A DNA stretch of 32,625 nucleotides. Origin: Candidatus Liptonbacteria bacterium (GTDB lineage: Bacteria; Patescibacteriota; Minisyncoccia; UBA6257; 2-01-FULL-56-20). The position numbers were made by a program, and so were the translations under genes. Positions within the stretch are counted from its first letter, which is position 1. Each line of letters opens with the position of its first letter. Positions 14,214 through 22,605 of this stretch are shown piece after piece. The stretch is taken from positions 1 through 32,625 of the forward strand of contig JACPLI010000008.1 of the NCBI GenBank assembly GCA_016186635.1. Direction: 5' to 3'. The notes beneath the pieces are model-generated. The model did not search any database. It worked only from the letters and a program-made list of their open reading frames with translations, and was not told where the DNA came from.

Positions 14214-14984
14214 CTACTTAAACCTCGCAAAATATCGGTCAATCTCCGGCCGCAAATCAATCCCCGCCTGTTCAAAGCAATCAAGTAAAACATTATAAGT
14301 TCCTTCTCCCGCGAGAAAATTCCAAAATTCCTCTGCTACTTTTACCTCTTCTTTAAGATCAAGCATCCCTTTCATTGTCCACCGAGTATACGGCTTCGGT
14401 TCGTAAGGGTTGTATGGAATTGAAATAAGTGTTCTTACTTTAACTTTGGGATGTTGATAAAAGTACACTGCGAGCCATTCGAGCATATTTCGCTTGTAGG
14501 ATATAAAATCGCCTTTATTTGGTTTAACCGTTTTCAGGTCAAACATAAACACCTCGTCCTTCCTCGAAACAAGAAATAGATCAACCTTCACTGATTTAAG
14601 CTTGTTTTGCTTCCCATGTTGGGCAACTTTCCGTACTCTTTCCGTTTCAGAAACTTTATCCACCTCCCCGCCCATAGAAAGATGGTTCATAATCTTTTGA
14701 ATTTCATCCTGAGCCCCTTGCGTAAGGATGTTGCCAAGTTTGTATTGGGTGAAAACTTCTTTGAATTTTGTCTTTGCAACTTCCTTTGCAACTGGCTCAT
14801 AAATCGAGGTTCCGAATGTTGTGTTTAACGAATGAAGAAAAGAGAACAGAGCCATTCTGTCTTTGCCCAGTAATCGGTAATGAAATGGCATATGGTCCGT
14901 TTCGGGCTTGTAATCTTGAAACTTATTACGAAGACAGTCCTTTATAGTACCCACAATGTGATCTTTGTATTCTTTGGTAAGCAT
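14214..14984 (-). CDS. TdeIII-like type II restriction endonuclease
   Basis: 256 aa. The sequence has a PD-(D/E)xK-type core, KVDLFLVSRKDEVFMFDLKTVKPNKGD (about 131-157), with D and DLK as likely catalytic residues, followed by a conserved ISIPYNPYEPKPYTRW stretch; this pattern fits the TdeIII family. The start codon overlaps the stop of the methyltransferase gene (TAATG), so the two are translated together. Base composition is visibly AT-richer than the flanking genes, as is usual for a transferred restriction system. The recognition site cannot be read from the sequence. Confidence 0.7.
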   Translation of the reverse strand: MLTKEYKDHIVGTIKDCLRNKFQDYKPETDHMPFHYRLLGKDRMALFSFLHSLNTTFGTSIYEPVAKEVAKTKFKEVFTQYKLGNILTQGAQDEIQKIMNHLSMGGEVDKVSETERVRKVAQHGKQNKLKSVKVDLFLVSRKDEVFMFDLKTVKPNKGDFISYKRNMLEWLAVYFYQHPKVKVRTLISIPYNPYEPKPYTRWTMKGMLDLKEEVKVAEEFWNFLAGEGTYNVLLDCFEQAGIDLRPEIDRYFARFK

Positions 14985-16570
14985 TATGTTCTCTTGAGAT
15001 GAAAAATAATTTCCGAGTAGGGCGACTTGTCCCGCTCGGTGCGGTTTAACACTGGACGCTTGAACCGATTAACAATCTTCATTCCCGATTGCGCAGCGAT
15101 AGTAGGATAAAGGTTATGTTTGTCGTTTGCAACGAGGAAAACATCAAAGTTGTCAGCAAGATATTCTCTGCAGTTCAGTAAAACCTTTGAAATCCCCTCA
15201 ATATAAGACGCTCGCGCTTCCACACCCTGTCCTTTATAAAGAGGGCCTATCTCAAACTCATCTCTACGCTCAAAACCGAAAAGGTCATAGGCGTAGGCAT
15301 GCTGTTCGTGATAGTCAATCTGTCCCACATAGGGCGGCGAAGTAAAAATACCCCTAATCTTTTGTTGCCTTAACACATCATGGAATTTTTTGTTCCGCTT
15401 CTCAACTTCCTTGAATATATCGACCGTTCGAGAATCAGCCGGAATAACTGCGTAACACGAGTCTGTCTTTAATTTCTCATAAGCTTTGAGCCGCTCTATA
15501 GTGTCCGTCGCATAGCGGTCAAACCACTCTTTTATCGAGAAGAGCGGCTTACAAATCTTTTTGTGCTTCCAGCAGTAATAGGTAACTACTTGAGGTTCTT
15601 TAAGCGTGGCTAAATCAGAATGCGTTGTCGCGCGGCACGACCTAATGGTACGACTTAAAATTACCGCTGAAATCTTTTTATTTCTCACATTTTTAATTCT
15701 CTTTATCTGTTCAAACGCAAAATCAATTTCCTTGCGAACATTTCTGATATACCACTTATCCAAAAAGTTCTGGGAGGAGAAGTGATTAAGCTCAATGCCA
15801 TATTTCTTTACAAGTCCATTATAAACACTCAGAAATTCCTTCTCTTTTTCGACCGCGTAGTTGCCCTCATCAATCTGCTTTCTCTGTATCTTATATTTGA
15901 ACTCTGGGCTTGGAAAATAGTGAATATTGAAATCGGCCATCTGAGCCAACAGTTCACTTTCAAAAATAGCGATATTACTGTCTACTTCATAGTTTGCAAT
16001 CGCTTGCGCCACTTTCTTCACCTCATTCTCAAGTAAAGTAAAATCGTACGACAACAACTTTGCTTCCGTAATTGTGCAATTAAAATGAGAAATATCAATT
16101 CCGATAGAATGCATACCCACCTCATGTGCCTGCACAAGCGTCGTGCCAGAACCAGAAAACGGATCGAGAATTATATCTCCGGCCTTAAAGTAAATTTCTT
16201 TCTTAAAATCGTCTGTGTGACCGTCAATAAAATATTCGACAAGCTGCGGGATAAACTTCCCTTTATAAGGATGCAAGCGGTGAACATGTTTTGTGGTGTC
16301 CTTCTCTCGCAGATGGTCAAAAGACAAAGCCCAGTTTAGATCATCTCCAAGCCGCTTTTTCCAACTCGTCTCTCGCCAGCTGCGGTAGGACTCATAGTAT
16401 TTTTTCAAATCGCTCGGATCTATAAGTACCGAGGTAGTACCATCGTATTTTTTTACTTTCCCATACTGCACCAAGTATGAGATATTCGATTCGCTAATAT
16501 CTCGCTTCAAAAAATCGCTCGCCCAACGGCTTGCCTCTTTAATCGTGAAGAAATTTTGGGTCTGCTGCAT
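14984..16570 (-). CDS. Type II DNA methyltransferase with N-terminal HTH
   Basis: 528 aa from the ATG at 16570 (an upstream TTG at 16576 is less likely). The N-terminal 60 residues (FTIKEASRWASDFLKRDISESNISYLV...) look like a helix-turn-helix of the excisionase kind. Motif I is DPFSGSGTTLVQAHE (about 136-150) and motif IV is TSPPYVGQIDY (about 410), with the target-recognition region between them. TSPPY suggests N4-cytosine or N6-adenine methylation. It protects the host from the endonuclease coded downstream. An inverted repeat at its promoter may be the target of the HTH for self-control. Confidence 0.85.
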   Translation of the reverse strand: MQQTQNFFTIKEASRWASDFLKRDISESNISYLVQYGKVKKYDGTTSVLIDPSDLKKYYESYRSWRETSWKKRLGDDLNWALSFDHLREKDTTKHVHRLHPYKGKFIPQLVEYFIDGHTDDFKKEIYFKAGDIILDPFSGSGTTLVQAHEVGMHSIGIDISHFNCTITEAKLLSYDFTLLENEVKKVAQAIANYEVDSNIAIFESELLAQMADFNIHYFPSPEFKYKIQRKQIDEGNYAVEKEKEFLSVYNGLVKKYGIELNHFSSQNFLDKWYIRNVRKEIDFAFEQIKRIKNVRNKKISAVILSRTIRSCRATTHSDLATLKEPQVVTYYCWKHKKICKPLFSIKEWFDRYATDTIERLKAYEKLKTDSCYAVIPADSRTVDIFKEVEKRNKKFHDVLRQQKIRGIFTSPPYVGQIDYHEQHAYAYDLFGFERRDEFEIGPLYKGQGVEARASYIEGISKVLLNCREYLADNFDVFLVANDKHNLYPTIAAQSGMKIVNRFKRPVLNRTERDKSPYSEIIFHLKRT

Positions 16571-16574
16571 ACGC

Positions 16575-16609
16575 AAAGAAGAGAGTTAATATCTCTTCTT
16601 TATAGTATA
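16575..16609 (-). promoter_or_regulatory. Promoter and inverted repeat of the restriction-modification operon
   Basis: On the minus strand, -10 TATACT (16604-16609) is followed by a perfect 10-bp inverted repeat (AAAGAAGAGA/TCTCTTCTTT, 16575-16584 and 16592-16601) that spans the predicted transcription start. This is a good position for autoregulation. The region also separates this operon from the ATPase gene that ends at 16620. Confidence 0.55.
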
Positions 16610-16619
16610 CCCCAAACCT

Positions 16620-19088
16620 CTAAAGCTCGCGCCGCCGTAAAAGCACCGCATTCACCGCCACGATGAACGTACTTACCGACATGAGCGCCGCCGCGAACGC
16701 GGGCTCCAAAATAATCCCCTTGAAGGCGAGCGCGCCCGCCGCAAGCGGCAGTGCCGCGATGTTATACCCCGCCGCCCACCAGAGATTTTGAATCATCTTT
16801 GAGTATGTCATCCGCGACAACTTAATTATCTTCACAATATCCCGAGGGTCGTTCCGCACGAGGATAATGCCCGCGGACTCGATTGCCACGTTCGTGCCCG
16901 CCCCGATGGCGATGCCCACGTCGGATTGTGTCAAAGCCGGCGCGTCGTTGATGCCGTCGCCAACAAAAGCGATGCGGTGCCTGATGTTATCCCCGTGCAA
17001 ACGGGGATCCAGTATTTCCTTGGATTCCCGCTTCCGCGGGAATGACAAAACAGTTTCAAATTTCGGATTTTGCAGTTTTTTCACTATTGCCGCTTTTTCG
17101 CCGGGCAACACCCTCGCGTAGTACTCGTCCACACCCAACTCGCTAGACACCCATTTCGCCACATCTTCGGAATCCCCGGTAATCATCGCGGTCTTCACTC
17201 CTATTTCTTTAAGTACCGTGAGCGCCTCGCGCGACTCCTCGCGGATGACGTCCGCAAGCGCAACAGCGCCCGCAAGCGCGCGCTCCTTCACTGCAAAAAT
17301 CACGGTGTGCCCTTTCCTGCCCGCCTCCGCAATCGGGCCGGAAAGCTCGGAAGGAATGTGTACGCCGATACTCTCGAGAAGCGCCGGGCCGCCCACGAGC
17401 ACTTCTTTACCGTCCACGAGCGCCCGCACACCCCTCCCCTTGAGCGCTTCGAATTTCTCCGCGGTTGTGAGCGGCAGGTCCCGCCGCTTGGCTTCGGCAA
17501 CGACCGCTTTTGCAATCGGGTGCTCGGAAAAGGTATCGAGAGATGCCGCGAGCGCAAGCACCTCGTCTTTGCCTGAACCGCCCGCGGTCCAGATTTCCAT
17601 AACCCCGAACTCGCCTTTCGTGAGCGTGCCCGTCTTGTCAAAAAGCACCGTGTCCACGTTCCGCGCCGCTTCGAGCGCAAGCCGCTGTTTCACGAGGAAT
17701 CCGTGCTGTGCCGCTTTGGTCGTGGAAATCGACGCCACAAGCGGCACCGCAAGACCAAGCGCGTGCGGGCAGGCAATCACCAAGACCGCCACGAGCCGCG
17801 CCACGGCAAACGCGAGGTCCGCGCCCGCCATAAGCCACGCCGCGAGGGTAATGGCGCCGCCCACAACTGCAATAAAGGTAAGGTAGAGCGCCGCGCGGTC
17901 CGAGAGAACTTGGAGGCGCGACTTCGACGCCTGCGCCTCGGCAACAAGCCGCATCACGCCCGCGAGGAACGTGTGCTCCCCGATGTGCGAGACTTTCACC
18001 GTGAGCGCGCCATCCCCGTTCGTGGCGCCCGCAATCACCGCATCATCCTCCTTCTTCGGGACCGGCTTCGATTCTCCCGTCATGAGCGCCTCATTCACGT
18101 CGGACTCTCCGCGCACGACCACGCTGTCCGCAGGAACCTTCGCCCCGGGCCGCACGAGCACCCAATCTCCTTCCTTCAGCTCTTCAAGTGACACCTCTTT
18201 TGTTTCGAAGTTTGAAGTTTGGTCATTGGATATTGTTTGGAATTTAGAATTTGGAATTTGGCTATTGCGAATTATCAAAATCGCCTTGTCCGGCAACAAC
18301 TTTGACAGCTCGCGGAGCGCCCCCTGCGCGCCCTTGACCGCCCGCATCTCGAGCCAGTGGCCAAGAAGCATAATCGTGATAAGCGTCGTGAGCTCCCAGA
18401 AAAGCGCCTCCGCTCCCGCGAAGACAGCATAGACGCTCCAGAGATACGCGGCGGAGACCGCAACGCCGATAAGCGTCATCATGCCCGGGAGCCGGCCCAC
18501 AATTTCCCGCCACGCGCCCGCAAGGAATACCCAGCCGCCGTAGAAAAAGACGATCGAGCCAAGCACAAACGGCACATACGCCGCACCGGGAAACTCGGGC
18601 GGCGACCATCCAAACACAACTTTAATCACATCCGAGTAGAGCACCACCGGAATGGTGAGTACCAAACTCACCCAGAATTTTTTGAGGAACATCGCGGTGC
18701 TGTGCCCGGCATGCTTGCCCGCCGAAGCTTCAGCGAAGGAGGGCTTGCCTGCCCCGTGCCCCTTATGCTCCACCGCCGCTTTCTTCTTTTTTGCAGGCAC
18801 AAGCGCCATCCCGCACTCCGGGCACATTCCGGGCCGCGCCTGCTGAATCTCCGGATGCATGGGGCAGGTATATATTTCTCCTCCCTCATCCTTATGTTCA
18901 TGCTCATCCTTACGTTCCACGGCGTGGACCGTGATTTCTATATTGCAGCTCTTGTGCTCCTTACACCACGCCTCGCACTTCTCCGCCCATTCCTTTTCCT
19001 TGTACTCTAAGCCGCACTCCGGGCACTTGTAGAGCTTCTCCGTGTCATGCTTAAGCTCCTTTTCAAGCTTGTCGTGGCAACAATCCAT
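16620..19088 (-). CDS. copB: CopB-type heavy-metal (copper) P-type ATPase
   Basis: 822 aa. It pumps copper (or a related soft metal) out across the membrane. An N-terminal Cys-rich region (CPECG..., CEAWC) precedes a heavy-metal-binding YTCPMHPEI...GMCPECGMAL domain (about 73-95). Then come membrane helices, the A domain (MTGES, 336-340), the CPH metal motif (440-442, typical of the CopB/P1B-3 branch), DKTGTLT (484-490), SEHPIAKA (521-528), TGDS and GDGINDAP (710-717). Three stretches come from interspersed repeats: about 116-127 (SFAEASAGK), 275-297 (NSQIPNSKFQ...) and 680-705 (LSFPRKRESKE...). The last sits just before GDGINDAP. The frame is kept through all three, and all catalytic motifs are intact. 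It is the last gene of the metal block. Confidence 0.93.
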   Translation of the reverse strand: MDCCHDKLEKELKHDTEKLYKCPECGLEYKEKEWAEKCEAWCKEHKSCNIEITVHAVERKDEHEHKDEGGEIYTCPMHPEIQQARPGMCPECGMALVPAKKKKAAVEHKGHGAGKPSFAEASAGKHAGHSTAMFLKKFWVSLVLTIPVVLYSDVIKVVFGWSPPEFPGAAYVPFVLGSIVFFYGGWVFLAGAWREIVGRLPGMMTLIGVAVSAAYLWSVYAVFAGAEALFWELTTLITIMLLGHWLEMRAVKGAQGALRELSKLLPDKAILIIRNSQIPNSKFQTISNDQTSNFETKEVSLEELKEGDWVLVRPGAKVPADSVVVRGESDVNEALMTGESKPVPKKEDDAVIAGATNGDGALTVKVSHIGEHTFLAGVMRLVAEAQASKSRLQVLSDRAALYLTFIAVVGGAITLAAWLMAGADLAFAVARLVAVLVIACPHALGLAVPLVASISTTKAAQHGFLVKQRLALEAARNVDTVLFDKTGTLTKGEFGVMEIWTAGGSGKDEVLALAASLDTFSEHPIAKAVVAEAKRRDLPLTTAEKFEALKGRGVRALVDGKEVLVGGPALLESIGVHIPSELSGPIAEAGRKGHTVIFAVKERALAGAVALADVIREESREALTVLKEIGVKTAMITGDSEDVAKWVSSELGVDEYYARVLPGEKAAIVKKLQNPKFETVLSFPRKRESKEILDPRLHGDNIRHRIAFVGDGINDAPALTQSDVGIAIGAGTNVAIESAGIILVRNDPRDIVKIIKLSRMTYSKMIQNLWWAAGYNIAALPLAAGALAFKGIILEPAFAAALMSVSTFIVAVNAVLLRRREL
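16989..17045 (-). repeat. PRKRES-type palindromic repeat read in frame in copB
   Basis: TGGATTCCCGCTTCCGCGGGAATGAC on the plus strand is the same element as at 6966-6985. It encodes LSFPRKRESKEILDPRLHGD, a peptide well known from this repeat class, inserted in the P domain of the ATPase before the hinge motif. Confidence 0.85.
18198..18266 (-). repeat. Low-complexity repeat read in frame in copB
   Basis: It encodes about 23 residues (NSQIPNSKFQ...TSNFET) between the membrane part and the actuator domain. The DNA and peptide match the repeat at 3160-3228 in Cys-rich paralogue B. Confidence 0.75.
18708..18743 (-). repeat. SFAEASAGK-type palindromic repeat in copB
   Basis: The segment CTTGCCCGCCGAAGCTTCAG...GAAGGAGGGC encodes SFAEASAGKHAG in the linker between the metal-binding domain and the first membrane helix. 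A related element at 25224-25258 encodes PASAKAPAGKAW in another gene. Confidence 0.75.
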
Positions 19089-19119
19089 GTTTGTAGTATC
19101 TAATGGTTATTGGCTATCA

Positions 19120-20049
19120 CTACACCCCACACCCTCCACCGCCCTGATTCTCTTCACGCGGCACAAGCGACGCGACTCTTTGAAAACCCGACGCGCTCGA
19201 GTACTCTTTCCCCAAAATCTCCTTCGGGTTCGCCTGCGCGGGATTTATACCTTTCGAGGTAAGATACTTCGCAATCGTCGCGTACTCGTTCGGGAACCAG
19301 AACGAGTTTACCGCGAGCGCCGCACGGTACATTTCATCCTCTGTCGCGCCATTCGCCGCGAGCAGTTCAAGAAGCCCCAGCATCGCCATCCCGTGGTTGC
19401 AATCCGGGAAATAGGTGCTGTTGTCACAGCACGGGCGGTAAATATTCTGCGAAACTCGTTCCACAAGCTGCTGCTGGGCAAGGTTCAGCGTCACAAACTC
19501 ATGCGCACTGTAGTGCGCCATTGCGTCTCCTCCCTTCGCCAAGGTCCACCCTCCGGTTGACGCAAACCGCCCTGCGCCGCCGTACTGGGAACTTGTCATC
19601 GGCCCCTCCTCCAAAATCGGATTCTTGTTCCCGAGCCCGAATGCCCAGAGGACATTCAAGAGCGCCCCCGCGTTCTCCTGCGTCACGGTAAGCGTCTTCT
19701 TCGGGTAGTTCTCAAGCAAGACCCTCGCCTCGCCGGACAACCCGCCCCGCGCCTCATAGATTGCCGCAAATTGCTCCTTGTCGAGCACGCCCGCCTCCGC
19801 CATGCGGACTCCGAGGTCTCCCCACGCAATCGGCAACTCCACTGATTGTGCAACAATCGCGCCTCCGCCGTCGTGCCCGGCAGTCCCCGCGATGAGCGCG
19901 GCGCCCTCCTTGGCGCCTAATGACGCCGGTGCGGCCTTCATCCCCGTCGTATACACCCACGCGCCGCCAAGCACGAGCGCCGCGAAGGCGATACTCGCCG
20001 GGACAAGGTATTTATTTTTTCGCTCTCCTGAACCGCGCTCCTGTTCCAT
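19120..20049 (-). CDS. Membrane-anchored protein with CC/CNH motif, unknown function
   Basis: 309 aa. A single N-terminal membrane segment (about 14-37) is followed by an extracytoplasmic domain. The motif YRPCCDNSTYFPDCNHGMAM (about 204-223) brings together three Cys, one His and two Met, and the C-terminus ends GGGGCGV. These residues and the place directly upstream of copB (31 nt) suggest metal binding. I do not recognise a named domain. It ends the run of small membrane proteins of the metal block. Confidence 0.75.
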   Translation of the reverse strand: MEQERGSGERKNKYLVPASIAFAALVLGGAWVYTTGMKAAPASLGAKEGAALIAGTAGHDGGGAIVAQSVELPIAWGDLGVRMAEAGVLDKEQFAAIYEARGGLSGEARVLLENYPKKTLTVTQENAGALLNVLWAFGLGNKNPILEEGPMTSSQYGGAGRFASTGGWTLAKGGDAMAHYSAHEFVTLNLAQQQLVERVSQNIYRPCCDNSTYFPDCNHGMAMLGLLELLAANGATEDEMYRAALAVNSFWFPNEYATIAKYLTSKGINPAQANPKEILGKEYSSASGFQRVASLVPREENQGGGGCGV

Positions 20050-20054
20050 AGTGA

Positions 20055-20321
20055 TTATTTTGAAGTGTTGGCGATGCTCGAATTATGCATCCAGACGTAG
20101 TACCACGCGAGAACCCACGCGAACACAAACACATAGACCGCTCCGAGCACGATGCTCCCTCCCGTAAGCCATGTGAACCCGGGAAGGGTCTCAAAAATCG
20201 CCTCATGAACCTCCACTCCGCGCGCCGTCCTCCACGGGAAAATCCCGCCGATGAGACAAAGCGCATACAGAACCTCCCCGCCCAGCACGCACAACCAGCC
20301 GTACCTCTTTAAGTTAAGCAT
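20055..20321 (-). CDS. Small two-helix membrane protein
   Basis: 88 aa with two hydrophobic segments (about 8-28, WLCVLGGEVLYALCLIGGIFP; about 52-75, TGGSIVLGAVYVFVFAWVLAWYYVW). No known domain. Five bases separate it from the start of the next gene at 20049, so they form one operon. Confidence 0.65.
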   Translation of the reverse strand: MLNLKRYGWLCVLGGEVLYALCLIGGIFPWRTARGVEVHEAIFETLPGFTWLTGGSIVLGAVYVFVFAWVLAWYYVWMHNSSIANTSK

Positions 20322-20393
20322 TGTAATGGTAAATGGTAATTTAAGTAATTAGTAACTGATAATTAAACCGCATCAACGACCTTTTGGAGTTTT

Positions 20394-20861
20394 CTATTCA
20401 ATATCCCACGTGAACGACCGCTCGGGAACTCCGCCGACATTTTTTATTTTGAATATTATGGAGGACGGCACCGGGGTAATTGCGTTAAATACGAGCACGC
20501 CTTCCCGATGATGCCCGCCGGGGCCGGGCCCCTCCCACGCCGTCGGACGATAGACGTTGCCCCTGTCATCTGCAAGTGCCGCGACAGCGAGCATGTCATC
20601 GTCCAAACTTCCGGAGTGCGTATCAAACACGACTTCAAATCTCCACTCCTTCGCGTCTTTGTCGAATGTAGTCGGAGTTACTTTAACTGCTACCAGCGGC
20701 TGTTCGTCAGCTTTCGTTTCCCAACCACTCTTTGCCACGCTCGCCAGTTCTTCCGCCTGCGGCACACTTCCCGTCTGCACCGGCTCACGGCGAAACACCC
20801 CTCCGAAGTAGAGAACAGCAACAGCGATTAACCCAATGATTGTAGAGCGCAAATAATTCAT
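20394..20861 (-). CDS. Signal-anchored beta-rich protein, unknown function
   Basis: 155 aa. An N-terminal membrane segment (about 5-22) is followed by a beta-rich domain with KVTPTTFDKDAKEWRFEVVFDTHSGSLDDDM and PGGHHREGVLVF. No named domain is recognised. Its start overlaps the stop of the four-helix protein upstream (ATGA). A His-His pair and the locus suggest a role in metal stress, which is inference only. Confidence 0.65.
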   Translation of the reverse strand: MNYLRSTIIGLIAVAVLYFGGVFRREPVQTGSVPQAEELASVAKSGWETKADEQPLVAVKVTPTTFDKDAKEWRFEVVFDTHSGSLDDDMLAVAALADDRGNVYRPTAWEGPGPGGHHREGVLVFNAITPVPSSIIFKIKNVGGVPERSFTWDIE

Positions 20862-21295
20862 GCGTGCTGAAATTTCGTTATTCTGCTTGTGATATACGCA
20901 ATGCCGCCAAGGTTAAAGAGGGTGCCAACCCAGAAAAGCTCAATCTGATACTGTGCAACGAAGGTGACGATGCCGACCGCACCAAGAATAGGAAGAATGT
21001 TTACGAGGTAATGCGCACAGCACGACACCATTGCCGCCGCGGAGGTCACGCCGGTAACTCCCACCACTTTGCCCTCTCCGTGACGGCTCGCAACCACGTT
21101 TCGTAAGTAGGAGTATAAACCAATCTGAATGCCGAACCCAGCGGCAAGCGAAACGATGAAATACCAAAACTGCGCGAACTGGCTCTGGGCGAAGCTCCAG
21201 CCCGAAACGAGCGTCAGCACCCCGAAGTACGCGCCGAGAAGTACCACACCTGCGAATACTCCGTAGAGAATCGCCATTATGCTCGAGCGCGTCAT
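20858..21295 (-). CDS. Four-helix membrane protein with SCCAH motif
   Basis: 145 aa, four hydrophobic segments (about 9-31, 44-64, 78-110, 113-140). The third contains SCCAHYLVNILPILG (C92, C93, H95), a Cys-Cys-His set in the membrane of the sort used to pass soft metal ions. It overlaps both neighbours by 4 nt (ATGA), so translation is coupled. The family name is not known to me; MerT-like metal transport is one option but the fold match is weak. Confidence 0.65.
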   Translation of the reverse strand: MTRSSIMAILYGVFAGVVLLGAYFGVLTLVSGWSFAQSQFAQFWYFIVSLAAGFGIQIGLYSYLRNVVASRHGEGKVVGVTGVTSAAAMVSCCAHYLVNILPILGAVGIVTFVAQYQIELFWVGTLFNLGGIAYITSRITKFQHA

Positions 21296-21573
21296 GCGCG
21301 GTTGGTAAGTGTGTCAACCTTTTTCTTCAGTACCGCAAACTCGCTCCGCGTTGGCACGTCAAGCTCGCGCAACGCCTTTTTGAGCAACACCTTCAACTCC
21401 CGCACCGATGCGCGCCTGCTCGCTTCGCCCTCCGCGACGAGCGCGGCGAATGCCTTCTTCGCCTCGAGCCGCGGAATTTTCGCCGAAATTGCCCGCACAA
21501 GCCGCTTTGCCCCCTTTGCCGACGCGCCCACCAGCCCTACGCTTGCAAGCAATACTTTTTCATATGATTTCAT
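21292..21573 (-). CDS. Helical phasin-like protein
   Basis: 93 aa, mainly Ala/Lys/Glu helices (AKGAKRLVRAISAKIPRLEAKKAFAALVAEGEAS...FAVLKKKVDTLTNRA), with a coiled-coil C-terminus like that of the poly(hydroxyalkanoate) granule-associated group. No PHA synthesis gene is present, so the role is unknown. It overlaps the next gene by 4 nt. Confidence 0.6.
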   Translation of the reverse strand: MKSYEKVLLASVGLVGASAKGAKRLVRAISAKIPRLEAKKAFAALVAEGEASRRASVRELKVLLKKALRELDVPTRSEFAVLKKKVDTLTNRA

Positions 21574-21592
21574 GGATGTAATTATTATTTTT

Positions 21593-22315
21593 TCACTCGA
21601 CTTTTATGGATACTCTACGCCAGGTAAAATGCTCGTACACGCTTGACCAATAAAATCCAAAGGAGAGCGCGAACAGGAGTTCTTCAAGCGGAATGCCCGC
21701 AATCAGAATCCCCGAAATAGCATCAAGCCGCCAGACCTGCGCCACATACCCCGGGTACAGCGCAATCAGCGTGAGAAAATAAACAAAGTAAAGTCCGAGA
21801 AAGAGGAGCGCGCTCACGAACATTTTCTTTTTCAAATCCGGCCGGCAATACCATGTGGCGACACCGCCGAGGATTAACGCAAGAACAGATATGTAGATGG
21901 GATTAAGGGAAGTGGCAAGCGAGAGGGCGATAAAAACGACTGGTGCGGCAAGCAACGCCCAAAGATGATAGCGGTGATGCGCAGCATGGCGGGCCTCTAG
22001 GGGCATATGCCTATGCGCCGTGGGGAAAACGCGCTCGTAGAGCACAACCACAATACCACCGATGGCAAACGCGAACACAATACTCTCGATGTCGAAGCCG
22101 GTCCGGTGTGCCAAATCAAACAAGGACGGCGGATTCCAATACTCGGGCACGAACAAGGGTTCGGTGAGCCCCAAAAGAGAGGTCCATAAGCTCACGATGA
22201 GCATCTCTTTTTTACTCTCTTTGCTTCGCACACGCGCATAGACAACTCCCCAAATACCCATGAGGAGCAGGGTCCATAACGCCCAGGCGAATTGTGGTTC
22301 ATGTACGGTGTTCAT
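21593..22315 (-). CDS. Lycopene cyclase domain-like membrane protein
   Basis: 240 aa with about seven membrane segments. GLTEPLFVPEYWNPPSLFD and IPLEELLFALSFGFYWSSVYEH are like the two conserved blocks of the CarR/CrtY-type heterodimeric lycopene cyclase domain (the second block with its P(I/L)EE motif). No other carotenoid gene is in the window, and the gene is in a metal block, so cyclase activity is uncertain. It may be a related membrane protein using a different lipid or quinone substrate. Confidence 0.6.
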   Translation of the reverse strand: MNTVHEPQFAWALWTLLLMGIWGVVYARVRSKESKKEMLIVSLWTSLLGLTEPLFVPEYWNPPSLFDLAHRTGFDIESIVFAFAIGGIVVVLYERVFPTAHRHMPLEARHAAHHRYHLWALLAAPVVFIALSLATSLNPIYISVLALILGGVATWYCRPDLKKKMFVSALLFLGLYFVYFLTLIALYPGYVAQVWRLDAISGILIAGIPLEELLFALSFGFYWSSVYEHFTWRRVSIKVE

Positions 22316-22324
22316 GATTAGTAA

Positions 22325-22570
22325 TTAGTGACAACCGCGATGCTCTTCCTTCTTTTCTTTGGAGGCATCCGCCTCATTTTCTTCGTGGGCACCGCCGTGA
22401 CCTTTGAACATCATCGCGACATGCGCGACCACGCATACCACAAGAAGCAGCGGCACGAGATAACCGGACGAAACCCCGCCGCCCGCGAATACCACAACAA
22501 GAATGGGCACACCACAAAGTGCGAGCATCCACCACATTGAGTGGCCCCCTGGTTTACTGTGGTTGTGCAT
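22325..22570 (-). CDS. DUF2933-like small His-rich membrane protein
   Basis: 81 aa from the ATG at 22570 (an upstream TTG at 22591 would add seven residues). It starts MHNHSKPGGHSMWWML, has two membrane segments (about 12-30 and 38-54) and ends with a His/Glu-rich tail (HGGAHEENEADASKEKKEEH, then GCH). This layout fits DUF2933, a family often found with copper and heavy-metal resistance genes. The terminal His and Cys residues could bind metal. Confidence 0.65.
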   Translation of the reverse strand: MHNHSKPGGHSMWWMLALCGVPILVVVFAGGGVSSGYLVPLLLVVCVVAHVAMMFKGHGGAHEENEADASKEKKEEHRGCH

Positions 22571-22605
22571 AGTACGCGGAGTTGTCGTCAAAATGCTTCT
22601 GCATA

